Below are positions 8,418-16,577 of a DNA stretch of 64,000 nucleotides, piece after piece (position 1 is the stretch's first letter; each line of letters opens with the position of its first letter). Source of the stretch: Comamonadaceae bacterium (GTDB taxonomy: Bacteria > Pseudomonadota > Gammaproteobacteria > Burkholderiales > Burkholderiaceae_C). The translations under genes were made by a program, and so were the position numbers. The stretch spans positions 1-64,000 of the forward strand of contig CANJWZ010000014.1 of NCBI GenBank assembly GCA_947478725.1. The letters are read 5' to 3'. Below the pieces are notes generated by a model. That model saw nothing but the letters and a program-made list of their open reading frames with translations, was not told where the DNA came from and searched no databases.

Positions 8418-8833
8418 GACGATGGCGCTTGTGCGTTGCTACCAAACGGTAAGAAGATAGCCACCGCCAAAGCCGCAGCCGCTTCAACGCCCGCTTTTTC
8501 CAAGCGTCGCCAACACTGATCGAGAAGTCGCATGCGCATGCGTGGGGCTATCAAGTAGCGCCAGCGGGCGCAGCACATGGGCAACGCCAAGCGTGCACGA
8601 TGCGAAAGACACCGAGTTTGAAATTTGCCATGGCGACACGCTGACCAACCCCTGGGGCAGATTGCGTGAGTTGAACTCAGCCTAAAAGTCTGCCTTGGCA
8701 AGCTGAGTGACCGTATTTTGTTGAAACATATTGTTACGTGTTGGATATACTCATACCGGCGAACCAGCAGTCATTGGCTGCTGGCAAGTCAAACGGTTCG
8801 TATCCATTTCAACACTTGTAAGAGATTTCAAAC
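8418..8833. other. Gene-free stretch with a possible decayed C-terminal fragment
   Basis: No intact gene is supported here. On the plus strand, bases 8587-8685 read 'DAKDTEFEICHGDTLTNPWG' plus 'RLRELNSA' and a stop, which has the composition of real protein and may be the tail of a lost gene. Frames upstream (for example 'ACALLPNGKKIATAKAA' at about 8420-8470) are interrupted by stops. A TATACT box around 8748 with an upstream TTG-rich hexamer may drive the next gene. Confidence 0.35.
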
Positions 8834-9289
8834 ATGAAAAAGTCAGTTTTATCGATCGTGGTTTTATCGGGCCTGTTGCTGTGCGCGCAAGCGAATGCGC
8901 AGCTTTCGCCGCTGGGCGTCTGGAACCCGATTGACGAGGCCAGCGGCAAGCCCGCGGCTGAAATCGCGATAAAGCTGAATGCTGCCGGAACCTTGTCGGG
9001 CGTGATCCAAAAAAACCTGATCGTTCCGCCCGGGGCCTCAGCGACTTGTGACAAATGCGCCGACGAACGCAAGGGCAAACCCACCCAGGGGCTGGAGGTC
9101 ATCCGCGGTGGCAAAAAGCTGGAAGGCAAAGACGTGTGGGAGGGCGGGAAGATCATCGACGTCAACGATGGCAAAGAGTACAGCGTGCGCTTCACGCCGA
9201 TTGACGGGGGCAAAAAGATGGAGGTGCGCGGCTACATCGGTTCGCCGATGTTGGGGAAAACGCAGACTTGGGTGAGGGTGGATAAGTAG
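8834..9289 (+). CDS. DUF2147-family secreted protein
   Basis: The 151-residue product has a clear signal peptide ('VLSIVVLSGLLLCAQANAQ') followed by the DUF2147 start 'LSPLGVWNPIDEASGKP'. Further family motifs are 'CDKCADERKGKPTQGLEV', where the two cysteines may pair, and the C-terminal 'VRGYIGSPMLGKTQTWVRV'. DUF2147 proteins are small beta-rich periplasmic proteins of unknown function. An ATG after 'GAGATTTCAAAC' is used. It stands alone between two outward-facing toxin-antitoxin modules. Confidence 0.85.
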   Translation: MKKSVLSIVVLSGLLLCAQANAQLSPLGVWNPIDEASGKPAAEIAIKLNAAGTLSGVIQKNLIVPPGASATCDKCADERKGKPTQGLEVIRGGKKLEGKDVWEGGKIIDVNDGKEYSVRFTPIDGGKKMEVRGYIGSPMLGKTQTWVRVDK

Positions 9290-9410
9290 GGGGATGGTTG
9301 GCTCGGCGAGTGAGGGATAGGTCTGCGGTTTGCAATGTCGGCATACGACCGGTTTCAGCGCAGGCTCCTCGCGCTAGAAGACATAAGTTGTTTTGGTGAC
9401 ACGGAATGTC

Positions 9411-9439
9411 TTGCATAAATACAAAATTTTGTATATTCT
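9411..9439 (+). promoter_or_regulatory. Promoter with 16-bp palindromic operator for toxin-antitoxin module 2
   Basis: TTGCAT (9411-9416) and TATTCT (9434-9439) are separated by exactly 17 bases. The spacer and the first base of the -10 form a perfect palindrome ATACAAAATTTTGTAT (9419-9434). This is the layout expected for autorepression by the XRE antitoxin downstream. The likely toxin ATG at 9444 is 4 bases past the -10, which implies a leaderless or almost leaderless mRNA. Confidence 0.7.
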
Positions 9440-9443
9440 GCCA

Positions 9444-9779
9444 ATGACTGATTCAAAGCCAGTCGAGTTTCGGGGAAGCTCCTGAGAGGACTTGCGACGC
9501 TTTCCATTAGCGGCAAAGCGCGATGCAGGTCATCAACTCGACCAGGTTCAAAATGGTCAGGACCCGGATGACTGGAAGCCCATGAACACCGTGGGCCAAG
9601 GGGTGAGAGAAGTTCGGATTCGAGATGCCCCAGGAGCATTCAGAATCATTGACATCGCCAAGTTTGTGGATGCCATTTATGTGCTGCACTGTTTTCAGAA
9701 AAAGACGGAAAGAACCAGCAAGGCGGATCTGGACTTGGCAGCGAAGCGATATCGCGATTTGTTAAAGGAATTGGGCTGA
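9444..9779 (+). pseudogene. Gp49-like (HigB/RelE-type) toxin 2 with one in-frame TGA
   Basis: From the ATG at 9444 the frame reads 'MTDSKPVEFRGSS', then TGA at 9483-9485, then 'EDLRRFPLAAKRDAGHQLDQ' and on to 'YVLHCFQKKTERTSKADLDL' and 'AAKRYRDLLKELG'. This is a full-length (111-residue) toxin interrupted at one codon. The paralogue at 7986-8300 has 'FIGSSQHDLAKFP' over the same stretch, which fixes the alignment. A TTG at 9492 could start a product lacking 16 residues. The stop overlaps the antitoxin start (TGATG). As with toxin 1, the antitoxin is intact and only the toxin is broken, at a different codon. Confidence 0.7.
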
Positions 9780-10060
9780 TGAGCAATCAACGATTTGCCA
9801 GTGTCTGGGATGCCATCGAAGACACGCCGCCGGAGGCAGAAAACATGAAACTGCGCTCGGCCTTAATGACTGCGCTGAAGAGCCACCTTGCCCAAACCAA
9901 AATGAGCCAGGCGCAAGCCGCGCAGCTTTTCGGGGTCACTCAGCCACGCATTTCAGATTTGATGCGCGGCAAGATCAATTTGTTCGGGCTGGACGCGCTG
10001 GTCAACATGGCCAGTGCTGCTGGGCTTCACGTTGACATGCGCATCTTTCAAGCAGCTTGA
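9779..10060 (+). CDS. XRE-family antitoxin 2, HigA-like
   Basis: The 93-residue protein has an N-terminal toxin-contact segment ('FASVWDAIEDTPPEAENMKL') and a Cro/C1 helix-turn-helix, 'MSQAQAAQLFGVTQPRISDL', followed by 'MRGKINLFGLDALVNMASAA'. Its ATG overlaps the toxin stop by one base, the usual translational coupling of these operons. It probably represses the palindromic promoter at 9411-9439. Compared with antitoxin 1, the helix region 'QAAxxFGVxQxRxSDLxRGK' is conserved. It is complete and likely functional as a repressor even though its toxin is broken. Confidence 0.85.
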   Translation: MSNQRFASVWDAIEDTPPEAENMKLRSALMTALKSHLAQTKMSQAQAAQLFGVTQPRISDLMRGKINLFGLDALVNMASAAGLHVDMRIFQAA

Positions 10061-10102
10061 GATGGTTGCGGGCGCAGCAAAGCTGCGCGCCATGTCAGAA
10101 GC

Positions 10103-11536
10103 TCAAATTGACTTTGAGGATGACGTGCCAACCGAAGGGCTAGTCCCGCCCACGGAAGCGGTCGACTTCTTTTTAAGCCCGAACGCCACCACCAGCATCA
10201 CCAGCATGCTCATCGCTACGGCAAGATAGGCGTGGCTAAAGCCGGTCAGGCCGCCGCCTCCAAAGTCAGCAATAGCGCTGATGCAGGTCACCGCCAACAG
10301 CGTTCCCACCGCATTAAAAATATTGATCAGCCCTTGGGCTGTGCCGCGCAGGGCTGGTGGCGCTTCGTCAATCGCAATCGAGCGCAGGGCGCCGCTGACC
10401 ACCACACCCAGGCCAATACCGACCAGGACAGACGCCACCACGAAGGCGGTCAGGCCGGTCTGCGGCACGGCGCTTTGCAGGTAGCCCAGTGTCAAAAGCC
10501 CAAAACCAAAGATCACCATGTTGCGGGCACCCAGACGGTTCAGCAGCCGCCCTGCCGCCATAGAACCGACCATGGAGCACAGCACCAAAGGCAGCAGTGC
10601 CAGCCCCGCGTTCTCAATGCTGACCCCATAAGCCAGCGTGGCGATGGAGGTCAAAAACACAATGCCGCCCATGGAAAAGCCCACGCCCAGCGTCAACACG
10701 TAGGTATAAGCCAGTTGCCGGTTGGCAAACAGATCAATCGGGACCAGCGCTTGGGCTTGCCGTTTTTCAATGACGACCAGTGCGGCCAGCAGCACGCCAC
10801 TGGCAGCCAAAAACCAGGGCCACAGCAGCAGCCCGGTGGCTGAGTCTGGCAGGCGCGAAATACCCATGACCAAACACAGCAGGAACAACAAAGTAACGGC
10901 AATGCCGCCGATATCAATCGGCCCCGGTGCCGCGTCGGTGCGCTGGCCTGGCAGGCTGCGGGCGCCCCACCACAGCACGAGCAGAGCGACCGGAATATTC
11001 ACCAGAAACAGCCAGCGCCAGCCCAGCGTGGATGTGAGCACGGTCGCCAGTGGCGGCCCGAGCACAAAGGCCATGCCGTGGGTGGCACCAATCAGCCCCA
11101 AAATACGGCCCCGCCGCTCGGCGGTGAACACATCACCAATCACCGCACTGGCTACTGGCGCAATGCCTCCTGCGCCTATGCCCTGGATGGCACGGGCGAC
11201 CAGCAGCAGGTCAAAGCTGGGTGCAACAGCGATGCACAGCGAGCCGATGGCGAACAGCGCCACACTGACCAGATACACCGGACGGCGGCCATGGCGGTCG
11301 CTGAAGTAGGCCATCAGCGCCGTGCTGCACATCGAACTCAGGGCAAACACGGTGGTCAGCAGTCCGGCGGTGCGGTTGTCGATACCAAAGGCCGCACGCA
11401 ATGCAGGCAGCACTGGCCCCACGATGGCTGAATCAAGTGCCGCCATGAAGACACCGACAAACAGCACCTGCACCAGGCGGCGTTGTACTGGGGCAAGAGC
11501 CGGCGAAGTAGTGGGAGCTTGGGACTGCTGGGTCAT
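10103..11536 (-). CDS. MFS drug/solute exporter, DHA2-type
   Basis: The protein of about 477 residues has some 12-14 hydrophobic segments. It contains the MFS motif A 'YFSDRHGRRPVYLVS' between helices 2 and 3, motif 'RAIQGIGAGGIAPVASAVIG' in helix 4, and the antiporter motif C-like 'GATHGMAFVLGPPLATVL' in helix 5. These place it with H+-coupled exporters of the EmrB/QacA type. I use the ATG at 11536 ('MTQQSQAP'); an upstream frame adds 15 residues. It is the last gene of a minus-strand group with a Bug receptor, an NTF2-like protein and a deacetylase, though about 300 bases separate it from them. Its substrate is unknown. Confidence 0.85.
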   Translation of the reverse strand: MTQQSQAPTTSPALAPVQRRLVQVLFVGVFMAALDSAIVGPVLPALRAAFGIDNRTAGLLTTVFALSSMCSTALMAYFSDRHGRRPVYLVSVALFAIGSLCIAVAPSFDLLLVARAIQGIGAGGIAPVASAVIGDVFTAERRGRILGLIGATHGMAFVLGPPLATVLTSTLGWRWLFLVNIPVALLVLWWGARSLPGQRTDAAPGPIDIGGIAVTLLFLLCLVMGISRLPDSATGLLLWPWFLAASGVLLAALVVIEKRQAQALVPIDLFANRQLAYTYVLTLGVGFSMGGIVFLTSIATLAYGVSIENAGLALLPLVLCSMVGSMAAGRLLNRLGARNMVIFGFGLLTLGYLQSAVPQTGLTAFVVASVLVGIGLGVVVSGALRSIAIDEAPPALRGTAQGLINIFNAVGTLLAVTCISAIADFGGGGLTGFSHAYLAVAMSMLVMLVVAFGLKKKSTASVGGTSPSVGTSSSKSI

Positions 11537-11833
11537 TGATGTGACTGAATTAAGCGGATCATTTTTTTGATTTTTGCGCACTGGTCTGTGACGTATTCAA
11601 AGCCTGCAGCCTCATTTGGCCGTGGCACTGGTTTGCTGCGCCTCAAGTGGGGGAGTGGAACACGCACACCTATTATTATTGATTGGCGTGCCTCCACGGT
11701 CACCAGCCAGGAAGAGCGTTTGCCAATCGTTATCCGGACGGTCATGTTGGCAAAGCTTTCGAGCCACGGGCATGGCGGGTGAAGCAACGCCTGGCAGCTT
11801 GACCGAGTTGCCGCCTGCCAAGAAATGGAGTCT

Positions 11834-12745
11834 TTACCCGCTGACCTTCATCGCATGCTTGTGGATCTCCCCGGGCGTGGTCATCCACACCTGGCCGCGG
11901 TCTCTTGCGGCCGCTACGTGCTGCAAGGCACGGCGCAGATGACGCAATCTGTAGGGCTGGCCGATGATGTAGGGGTGCAGGGCGATGCCCATGACCAGCG
12001 GCGCTGAACCGGGCGCCTGTGTTTGGTCCAGCATTTCGTCGAGTTGATCAATGATCATTTGCGCAAAGTCTTTTCCGTCCATCTGACGGGCGACGATCAT
12101 CGGGATGTCGTTGAGTTCTTGGGGGTAGGGGACTGCCCACAAAGCTTGACCGCCACGGGTGCGCATGGGCATGGGCTGGTCGTCGTGGCACCAGTTCAGG
12201 GTGTAGCCATAGCCGGTTTCGGCCAGCAGGTCGGGGGTTTGCAGGCTTTCAGAAATCCATGGAGACAACCAGCCTGCGGCTGACTGACCACTTTCTTGTT
12301 GAATGCGATCGCGGCATTGCAGCAACAGATCGCGTTCATCCGCTTCGTTTAAAACGCCCTGACGCTCGGCATTGCTATGGCCGTGGCCCACCAGCTCGTC
12401 ACCGCGTGCCACGCAGGCCGCCACCAGTTCGGGGCAGTGGTCGTAAAGGGCGGTGTTGATGAGCGAAGCTGCTGGCAAGCACAGGCTGTCGAACAAGTCC
12501 AGGCAGCGCCAGGCGCCAACGCGGTTGCCGTATTCGCGCCAGCTGTAGTTCAGCACATCGGGTTGCGGGCTGCCTGGGCCAATGCCTGCGCCCATGCCCT
12601 CGCCAAAGGCGAAGTGCTCAATATTGAAACCAAGATAAACCGCTAAGCCAGCACCGTTTGGCCAGCGATAAGGGGTGCGTTGATGGATGCCCTGGTAATC
12701 AAAGCGGCCGTGCGACGGCAGGGCGCCTGTATAGATGGCTGGCAT
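11834..12745 (-). CDS. Polysaccharide deacetylase-family hydrolase (allantoinase PuuE-like)
   Basis: The 303-residue protein belongs to the NodB-homology fold used by PuuE-type allantoinases and related amide hydrolases. It begins 'YRWPNGAGLAVYLGFNIEHF', has the family's central 'GDELVGHGHSNAERQG' with metal-binding histidines, and ends with 'MGIALHPYIIGQPYRLRHLR'. There is no signal peptide, so it is cytoplasmic, which argues against action on cell-wall glycans and for a small cyclic or N-acyl substrate. It follows the NTF2-like gene by 7 bases, and a Bug receptor lies upstream, suggesting a small degradation unit. The exact substrate is unknown. Confidence 0.8.
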   Translation of the reverse strand: MPAIYTGALPSHGRFDYQGIHQRTPYRWPNGAGLAVYLGFNIEHFAFGEGMGAGIGPGSPQPDVLNYSWREYGNRVGAWRCLDLFDSLCLPAASLINTALYDHCPELVAACVARGDELVGHGHSNAERQGVLNEADERDLLLQCRDRIQQESGQSAAGWLSPWISESLQTPDLLAETGYGYTLNWCHDDQPMPMRTRGGQALWAVPYPQELNDIPMIVARQMDGKDFAQMIIDQLDEMLDQTQAPGSAPLVMGIALHPYIIGQPYRLRHLRRALQHVAAARDRGQVWMTTPGEIHKHAMKVSG

Positions 12746-12752
12746 CAGTCGT

Positions 12753-13193
12753 TCACAGCACTGCCAGGCCAGCGCGCACCATCAGCCATTCGGCGCTGTC
12801 GTTCCACACGTCCATGTGTGTGATCAAACCACTTTTGACGACGTAGCGGTCAACGTAGCGGTTGCCTTCAAAGGGTGTGCCGTCTGGCCATTCGCCATAC
12901 AAGGTGCCCAGGCTGTAGACCACAAACTCGTCAGCGGCGGCACCGTTAGAGCCGGCAATCACCATTTCGGTGCGTTCAATCCGTTTTTTCACCCATTTGT
13001 AGCGCGATGCATTGAATTTGGTGCATTCGGCTGGGGCATTCATGGGCCGGCCGCCCGTGAAAAGTATCTTCATGCCGGGAGCCGTGTAGCGGCTGGCCGC
13101 TACAGGGTCCGGCAACATGATCAGGCGCAGGAATTCATTGACGATTTCGGCCGCAGTGGCTGGGTTGCTGAAAGTGGCGTGAACGGTGGTCAA
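12753..13193 (-). CDS. NTF2/SnoaL-like protein
   Basis: The 146-residue protein has an NTF2-like cone fold, supported by 'EIVNEFLRLIMLPDPVAASR' at the N-terminus and 'GTPFEGNRYVDRYVVKSGLI' plus 'HMDVWNDSAEW' at the C-terminus. The last segment closely matches 'ETPFENIRFIDRFEVVDGLI' and 'KQDVWND' in the fusion protein at 47396-47941, so the two share a subfamily. Such proteins are enzymes (isomerases, dehydratases, cyclases) or ligand binders. It stands between a Bug receptor and a deacetylase-type hydrolase and may act on the same compound. No catalytic residue can be assigned with confidence. Confidence 0.75.
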   Translation of the reverse strand: MTTVHATFSNPATAAEIVNEFLRLIMLPDPVAASRYTAPGMKILFTGGRPMNAPAECTKFNASRYKWVKKRIERTEMVIAGSNGAAADEFVVYSLGTLYGEWPDGTPFEGNRYVDRYVVKSGLITHMDVWNDSAEWLMVRAGLAVL

Positions 13194-13240
13194 TCAAGTG
13201 TCTCCTGTGCCTGTCGTGCTGTTATATCGATCTGAAAAAA

Positions 13241-14221
13241 TTATGTTATCACCTCGACATTGGCCAACTTGGCCACGTTGCGCCAGGTGTCGATTTGCTC
13301 GTTGATCAGCTTGACAAACTCAGTGCCGACCACCGCGTTTTTGCGCGGCAGGGTTTGAATTTCTTCCAGGCGCGCTGCGATGTCCGGTTTGGCCAGAATT
13401 TCAGGGATCAACGCAGACAGGCGTGCCGCCACAGGCGCTGGCAGCCCTTTGGGTGCAGACAAGCCCAGCCATTGGGAGCCCGTCAGTTTGGGAAAGCCCA
13501 GCTCGGCAAACGTTGGAATGGTGGGCAGGGCAGGCAGCCGGCTAGGGGTAGACACCGCCAATGCCCGCAGTGAGCCCGCTTTGAGCTGGGCCACGTTGGT
13601 GGTGATCGGGTCCAGCAGGCTTTCGATCTGGCCGCCCAGCAAGTCCTGCATGGCAGGCGCGCTGCCCTGGTAGGGAATGTGGTCGTGGTTGGGCGCTTTG
13701 CCTTCAATTTTCAACATCTCGCCAAACAGGTGGTTGGCTGAGCCGATACCCGACGACCCATAGCGCACGGGCTTGGTTTTGGCGGCGGTCAGGTATTGGT
13801 CCAGTGTCTGGAAGGGCGACTGTGCCCGCACCAGCAAGACCATAGGCGCTTCAACCAGCATGCCTAAATGAGAAAAGTCATTCACCGGGTCAAACGGCAT
13901 GGTCTTGCGGGTAGCCGTGGCGTAAATGTGCACAGATGCGTGACTCACCAGCAGCGTGTAGCCATCGGCGGGCTGCTTGGAGACGTAATCGGTGCCCACC
14001 AGTCCGCCGGCGCCGGCGCGGTTTTCAACGATCACGCTTTGGCCCAGTGCCTGTGACAGGTGCGGGGCCATCAGGCGGGACACGGTGTCTACCAGTCCGC
14101 CCGGTGGGAATTGCGCCACCAGACGAACAGGGCCGCGTGTGGGCCAAGCGCTCTGGGCGCTAACGAAAGCGGGGGCGGCGAGCATGGATGCACCTGCTGC
14201 CAATAGGTCACGACGTTTCAT
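13241..14221 (-). CDS. Bug/TctC-family periplasmic solute receptor 4
   Basis: The 326-residue product has a signal peptide starting 'MKRRDLLAAGASMLAA' with a twin-arginine look, followed by 'WPTRGPVRLVAQFPPGGLVD'. Later motifs are 'ENRAGAGGLVGTDYVSKQPA', 'YGSSGIGSANHLFGEMLK' and 'HIPYQGSAPAMQDLLGGQ'. I use the ATG at 14221 because CAGGAGC precedes it; the longer frame from 14320 has no support. It is the first gene of a minus-strand group with the NTF2-like protein and the deacetylase-type hydrolase, whose substrate it may bind. Confidence 0.9.
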   Translation of the reverse strand: MKRRDLLAAGASMLAAPAFVSAQSAWPTRGPVRLVAQFPPGGLVDTVSRLMAPHLSQALGQSVIVENRAGAGGLVGTDYVSKQPADGYTLLVSHASVHIYATATRKTMPFDPVNDFSHLGMLVEAPMVLLVRAQSPFQTLDQYLTAAKTKPVRYGSSGIGSANHLFGEMLKIEGKAPNHDHIPYQGSAPAMQDLLGGQIESLLDPITTNVAQLKAGSLRALAVSTPSRLPALPTIPTFAELGFPKLTGSQWLGLSAPKGLPAPVAARLSALIPEILAKPDIAARLEEIQTLPRKNAVVGTEFVKLINEQIDTWRNVAKLANVEVIT

Positions 14222-14397
14222 GGTTGCTCCTGAAGAAGATCGCCGGGCTGCCGGCGATAAGGTGGGTGGGAAAGCTAAGGATCTAAAAAGACCCAGGCTG
14301 CTGAGCAACTTGTGTGCCAATGCTGTTCATGCGCGCAGGGATCGCTTGACGCATTAAAGCGATGTGAGACCTGGTGTTTGGGTATCGTATTACCCCT

Positions 14398-14505
14398 AGG
14401 CCAATAGATCCGTTGGCGAGTTGCTCCTGAAAACGCAGCGACTGAGTCGCCCTGGTTCAAGGCCGAACGCCCGGCGTTTCGATCAGCATGCCTTTGGCGC
14501 GCACC
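14398..14505. repeat. Left copy of ~110-bp direct repeat (soxA 3' end plus dispersed repeat)
   Basis: This stretch aligns with 21849-21964 at roughly 85% by eye. Both copies contain 'GAAAACGCAGCGA', 'GGTTCAAGGCCGAACGCC' and 'ATCAGCATGCCTTTGGC'. On the minus strand 14463-14505 encodes 'VRAKGMLIETPGVRP' and a stop, the last 15 residues of SoxA with one residue changed. The soxA fragment is fused directly to the IS91 remnant. The two copies bound the GC-rich catabolic module. Confidence 0.8.
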
Positions 14506-14883
14506 CAGCAGCGCCCGAGCCCGTGCCATCCAAGCGCCCTGCGCATTACCTTTGGGTCGCGCAGCCCGCATCAACGAGGTATTGCCGTTGCTGTGTTCGT
14601 TGTGGGGTTGCCAGATGCGCATCATCGCGTTCATCACGCACAGTGCAGACATCCGGTAAATACTCGACCACATCGGGGTGGCGTCAGCGCCGCCCAGGGT
14701 CCTCCCTGCACGTGGGCCCGCGCTGTGGGTGAGGCTGCGTCGGCCACTGCTGATAAGCCGCCTTTCGTACAAGCGTCTGGCCGTAGGGGAGGCAGCGCGT
14801 GCTCAAACTGCGCAGACCAACAGCGCTTGGAAGCCCTGTACCCGTGCCACACTTGCCTTCATGCGTTTAAATTTCCTATCCGT
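14506..14883 (+). mobile_element. Second IS91-family remnant
   Basis: The sequence is homologous to about 388-912: 'CCATCCAAGCGCCCTGCGCA' matches the earlier 'CCACCCAAGCGCGCACCGGC', and the zinc-knuckle region and 'GGGCCCGCGCTGTGGG' recur. It ends in the same terminus 'AATTTCCTATCCGT'. The frames are shifted several times, so it encodes nothing intact. It is more decayed than the copy at 1-912. Its left edge is fused to the soxA 3' fragment and its right edge leads into the promoter region of a gntR gene. Confidence 0.7.
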
Positions 14884-14997
14884 ACCCCGGACGAAGCGCG
14901 CTAAATCCTGAGTCTGAAGGGGCGGGACAAGGTGGCTTTCTAGTCCGGTCTTGTCCAGTCACCCTTTGGGTCGGGCCGAGTGTATTAAGCTCGAACC

Positions 14998-15753
14998 ATG
15001 GCAGTCGACCTTCAAGCACCCAGTCCGCTTCCCCTTTACGTGCGGATGGCCAGCGTCCTTCGGGAACGCATCAGCGCGGGCGAATGGCCTCCGGGGACGC
15101 AGATCCCCACCATCGAAGATCTCCGCGAGCACTACCAGGTCGCGGAGATCACGTTGCGCCAGGCGATTCGCATCCTCAGCGGCGAAGGCTTGGTGCTCAG
15201 CCAGCGAGGCAAGGGCACTTTCGTCCTGGACCGCCCGCATGCGGTGACCGACCGTGCGCTGATCGACACCGCGCTGCAGCAGTTCTCCGAACTCGATCCG
15301 ACGCACCGCATCGACATCATCAAGCGCGAGCCCGGTGCTGCCGCCCCGATGTGGGACTGGCGGTTCGGCACGCCTGCCAAGGACTACGTGCGCATCACCA
15401 AGCGCCACATCGACGTGAGTGGGCTTCCGTATGCTTTCTTCGTGATGCACGTCGAGTCGCGACTCTTCGCTCGGCTGCCGGCCGATGGCGACAAGCAGGA
15501 CAAGATCATCCGCCTCATTCGAAAGCATGGCCGCGTCAAGCTGCACTCCGGCAAGGAACGGCTGACCGTCGGGGTGGCAGAGGTGACCGAAGCGGAGCAG
15601 CTTCAATGTCCGGCCGGATTGCCGGTCGCCCGGATCAAGCGAATCTTCCTGGACGCCGAAAACATCGCGCTCTTTTACGGCGCAATCACCTATCGTGGCG
15701 ACCGCCTTGTGCTGGAACGCGACTTCACCAGCGACGCACTGCGCTCGACCTAG
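14998..15753 (+). CDS. GntR-family transcriptional regulator, HutC/UTRA type
   Basis: The 251-residue protein has an N-terminal winged helix ('LYVRMASVLRERISAGEWPP' then 'LREHYQVAEITLRQAIRILS') and 'LVLSQRGKGTFVLDRP', the hinge typical of the HutC/FarR branch. The C-terminal UTRA ligand domain follows, with 'ITKRHIDVSGLPYAFFVMHV' and 'FLDAENIALFYGAITYRGDR'. It probably senses an acid or CoA-ester intermediate and controls the downstream genes 15846-21563, which are co-directional. It is the first gene after the second IS91 remnant, and it is complete, unlike the gntR stub at 906-1178. Confidence 0.9.
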   Translation: MAVDLQAPSPLPLYVRMASVLRERISAGEWPPGTQIPTIEDLREHYQVAEITLRQAIRILSGEGLVLSQRGKGTFVLDRPHAVTDRALIDTALQQFSELDPTHRIDIIKREPGAAAPMWDWRFGTPAKDYVRITKRHIDVSGLPYAFFVMHVESRLFARLPADGDKQDKIIRLIRKHGRVKLHSGKERLTVGVAEVTEAEQLQCPAGLPVARIKRIFLDAENIALFYGAITYRGDRLVLERDFTSDALRST

Positions 15754-15845
15754 CCCGGCGGCAGGGCTTTGTGGCTTGCGCCGACGGTCGTCAGGCAATA
15801 CAATAACGCTATTCATGGCGTTTTAGCTGTTAGGAGTGATCTGGC

Positions 15846-16577
15846 ATGGGTAAATTGCGTGGACAGGCAGTGCTGATGGTCTGGGTCGACATTGACGAGG
15901 CCGATCAAGACGCGGCTGACCGATGGTACGAACAGGAGCATTTCCCCGAGCGGGTGACGCAGTCCGGCTACCTTCGCGCACGCCGCTTTCGCGCGCTGTC
16001 GGGCTCGCCTGCGCACATGGGTGTGCTGGAGGCGCAAACGACCGACGCCCTGGCGGGTGAGGGCTACAAGCGCGTCACCGCGAACATCAACGACCGGTCG
16101 CGGCAGATACGCAACGCATTCCGCCGCATCATTCGCTCGCCGCACGCGGTCTTGAGTTCGACAGGAACGATCGACGGAGCCGTCATGCTTTGCGCGCGGA
16201 TCCAGTTCGCGGACGACGCGCAGCGCGCTGCATTCGCGCGCTGGGGTCAAACGAAGTTCGAGGCGTGGGTTCGGCAATTCCCCCAGATCCTGGGCGGGCA
16301 CGCATTGGCAGGAGCGCCGGAGATCCGGCGCTACATGGATTCATTCCGGGCTTCCGGACAAAACGATGAGTCGGGCGACGGCGTTATCCTGCTGGAGTTC
16401 GGCCGTCCGCAGGACGGAGAAGAGATGTCGAAACGCCTCAGCCTCGCAGGCCTGCGTGAACTGGGCATCGAGGCCAGCGAATCACTGCTCTCGATCTACC
16501 AGCTCATGATCGACATGGAGACCAGGCACTTTGCGAGTCAGAAAAGAAGTGCGCGCGCGCACGAGGAGCCGAAATGA
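15846..16577 (+). CDS. Dimeric alpha/beta-barrel protein (EthD/DUF4286-like)
   Basis: The 243-residue protein reads like two ferredoxin-like alpha/beta-barrel repeats. The first contains 'MVWVDIDEADQDAADRWYEQ' followed by 'EHFPERVTQSGYLRARRF', the WY-x2-EH signature of EthD-like and DUF4286 proteins; the second contains 'VMLCARIQFADDAQRAAFAR'. Members include small hydrolases, cyclases and monooxygenase-like enzymes acting on aromatic or polyketide-like compounds. It overlaps the following Bug gene (ATGA) and so is translationally coupled to it. A protein with the same WY-x2-EH motif is encoded at 38659-39285, also beside a Bug gene. The role is unknown. Confidence 0.7.
   Translation: MGKLRGQAVLMVWVDIDEADQDAADRWYEQEHFPERVTQSGYLRARRFRALSGSPAHMGVLEAQTTDALAGEGYKRVTANINDRSRQIRNAFRRIIRSPHAVLSSTGTIDGAVMLCARIQFADDAQRAAFARWGQTKFEAWVRQFPQILGGHALAGAPEIRRYMDSFRASGQNDESGDGVILLEFGRPQDGEEMSKRLSLAGLRELGIEASESLLSIYQLMIDMETRHFASQKRSARAHEEPK

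Noticed and set aside
8384..8701. 105-codon minus-strand frame between toxin 1 and the DUF2147 gene
   Set aside because: No ribosome site or motif; composition is not protein-like, and the plus strand carries a better candidate scrap.
8211..9485. TGA codons in the toxins as selenocysteine or programmed readthrough
   Set aside because: No SECIS-like hairpin is evident after either TGA, and the family has no Cys or Sec at these places. Simple nonsense mutation explains both.
11567..11782. 71-codon plus-strand frame upstream of the MFS gene
   Set aside because: It overlaps equally long frames on the other strand and has no motif or ribosome site. The stretch is left as intergenic.
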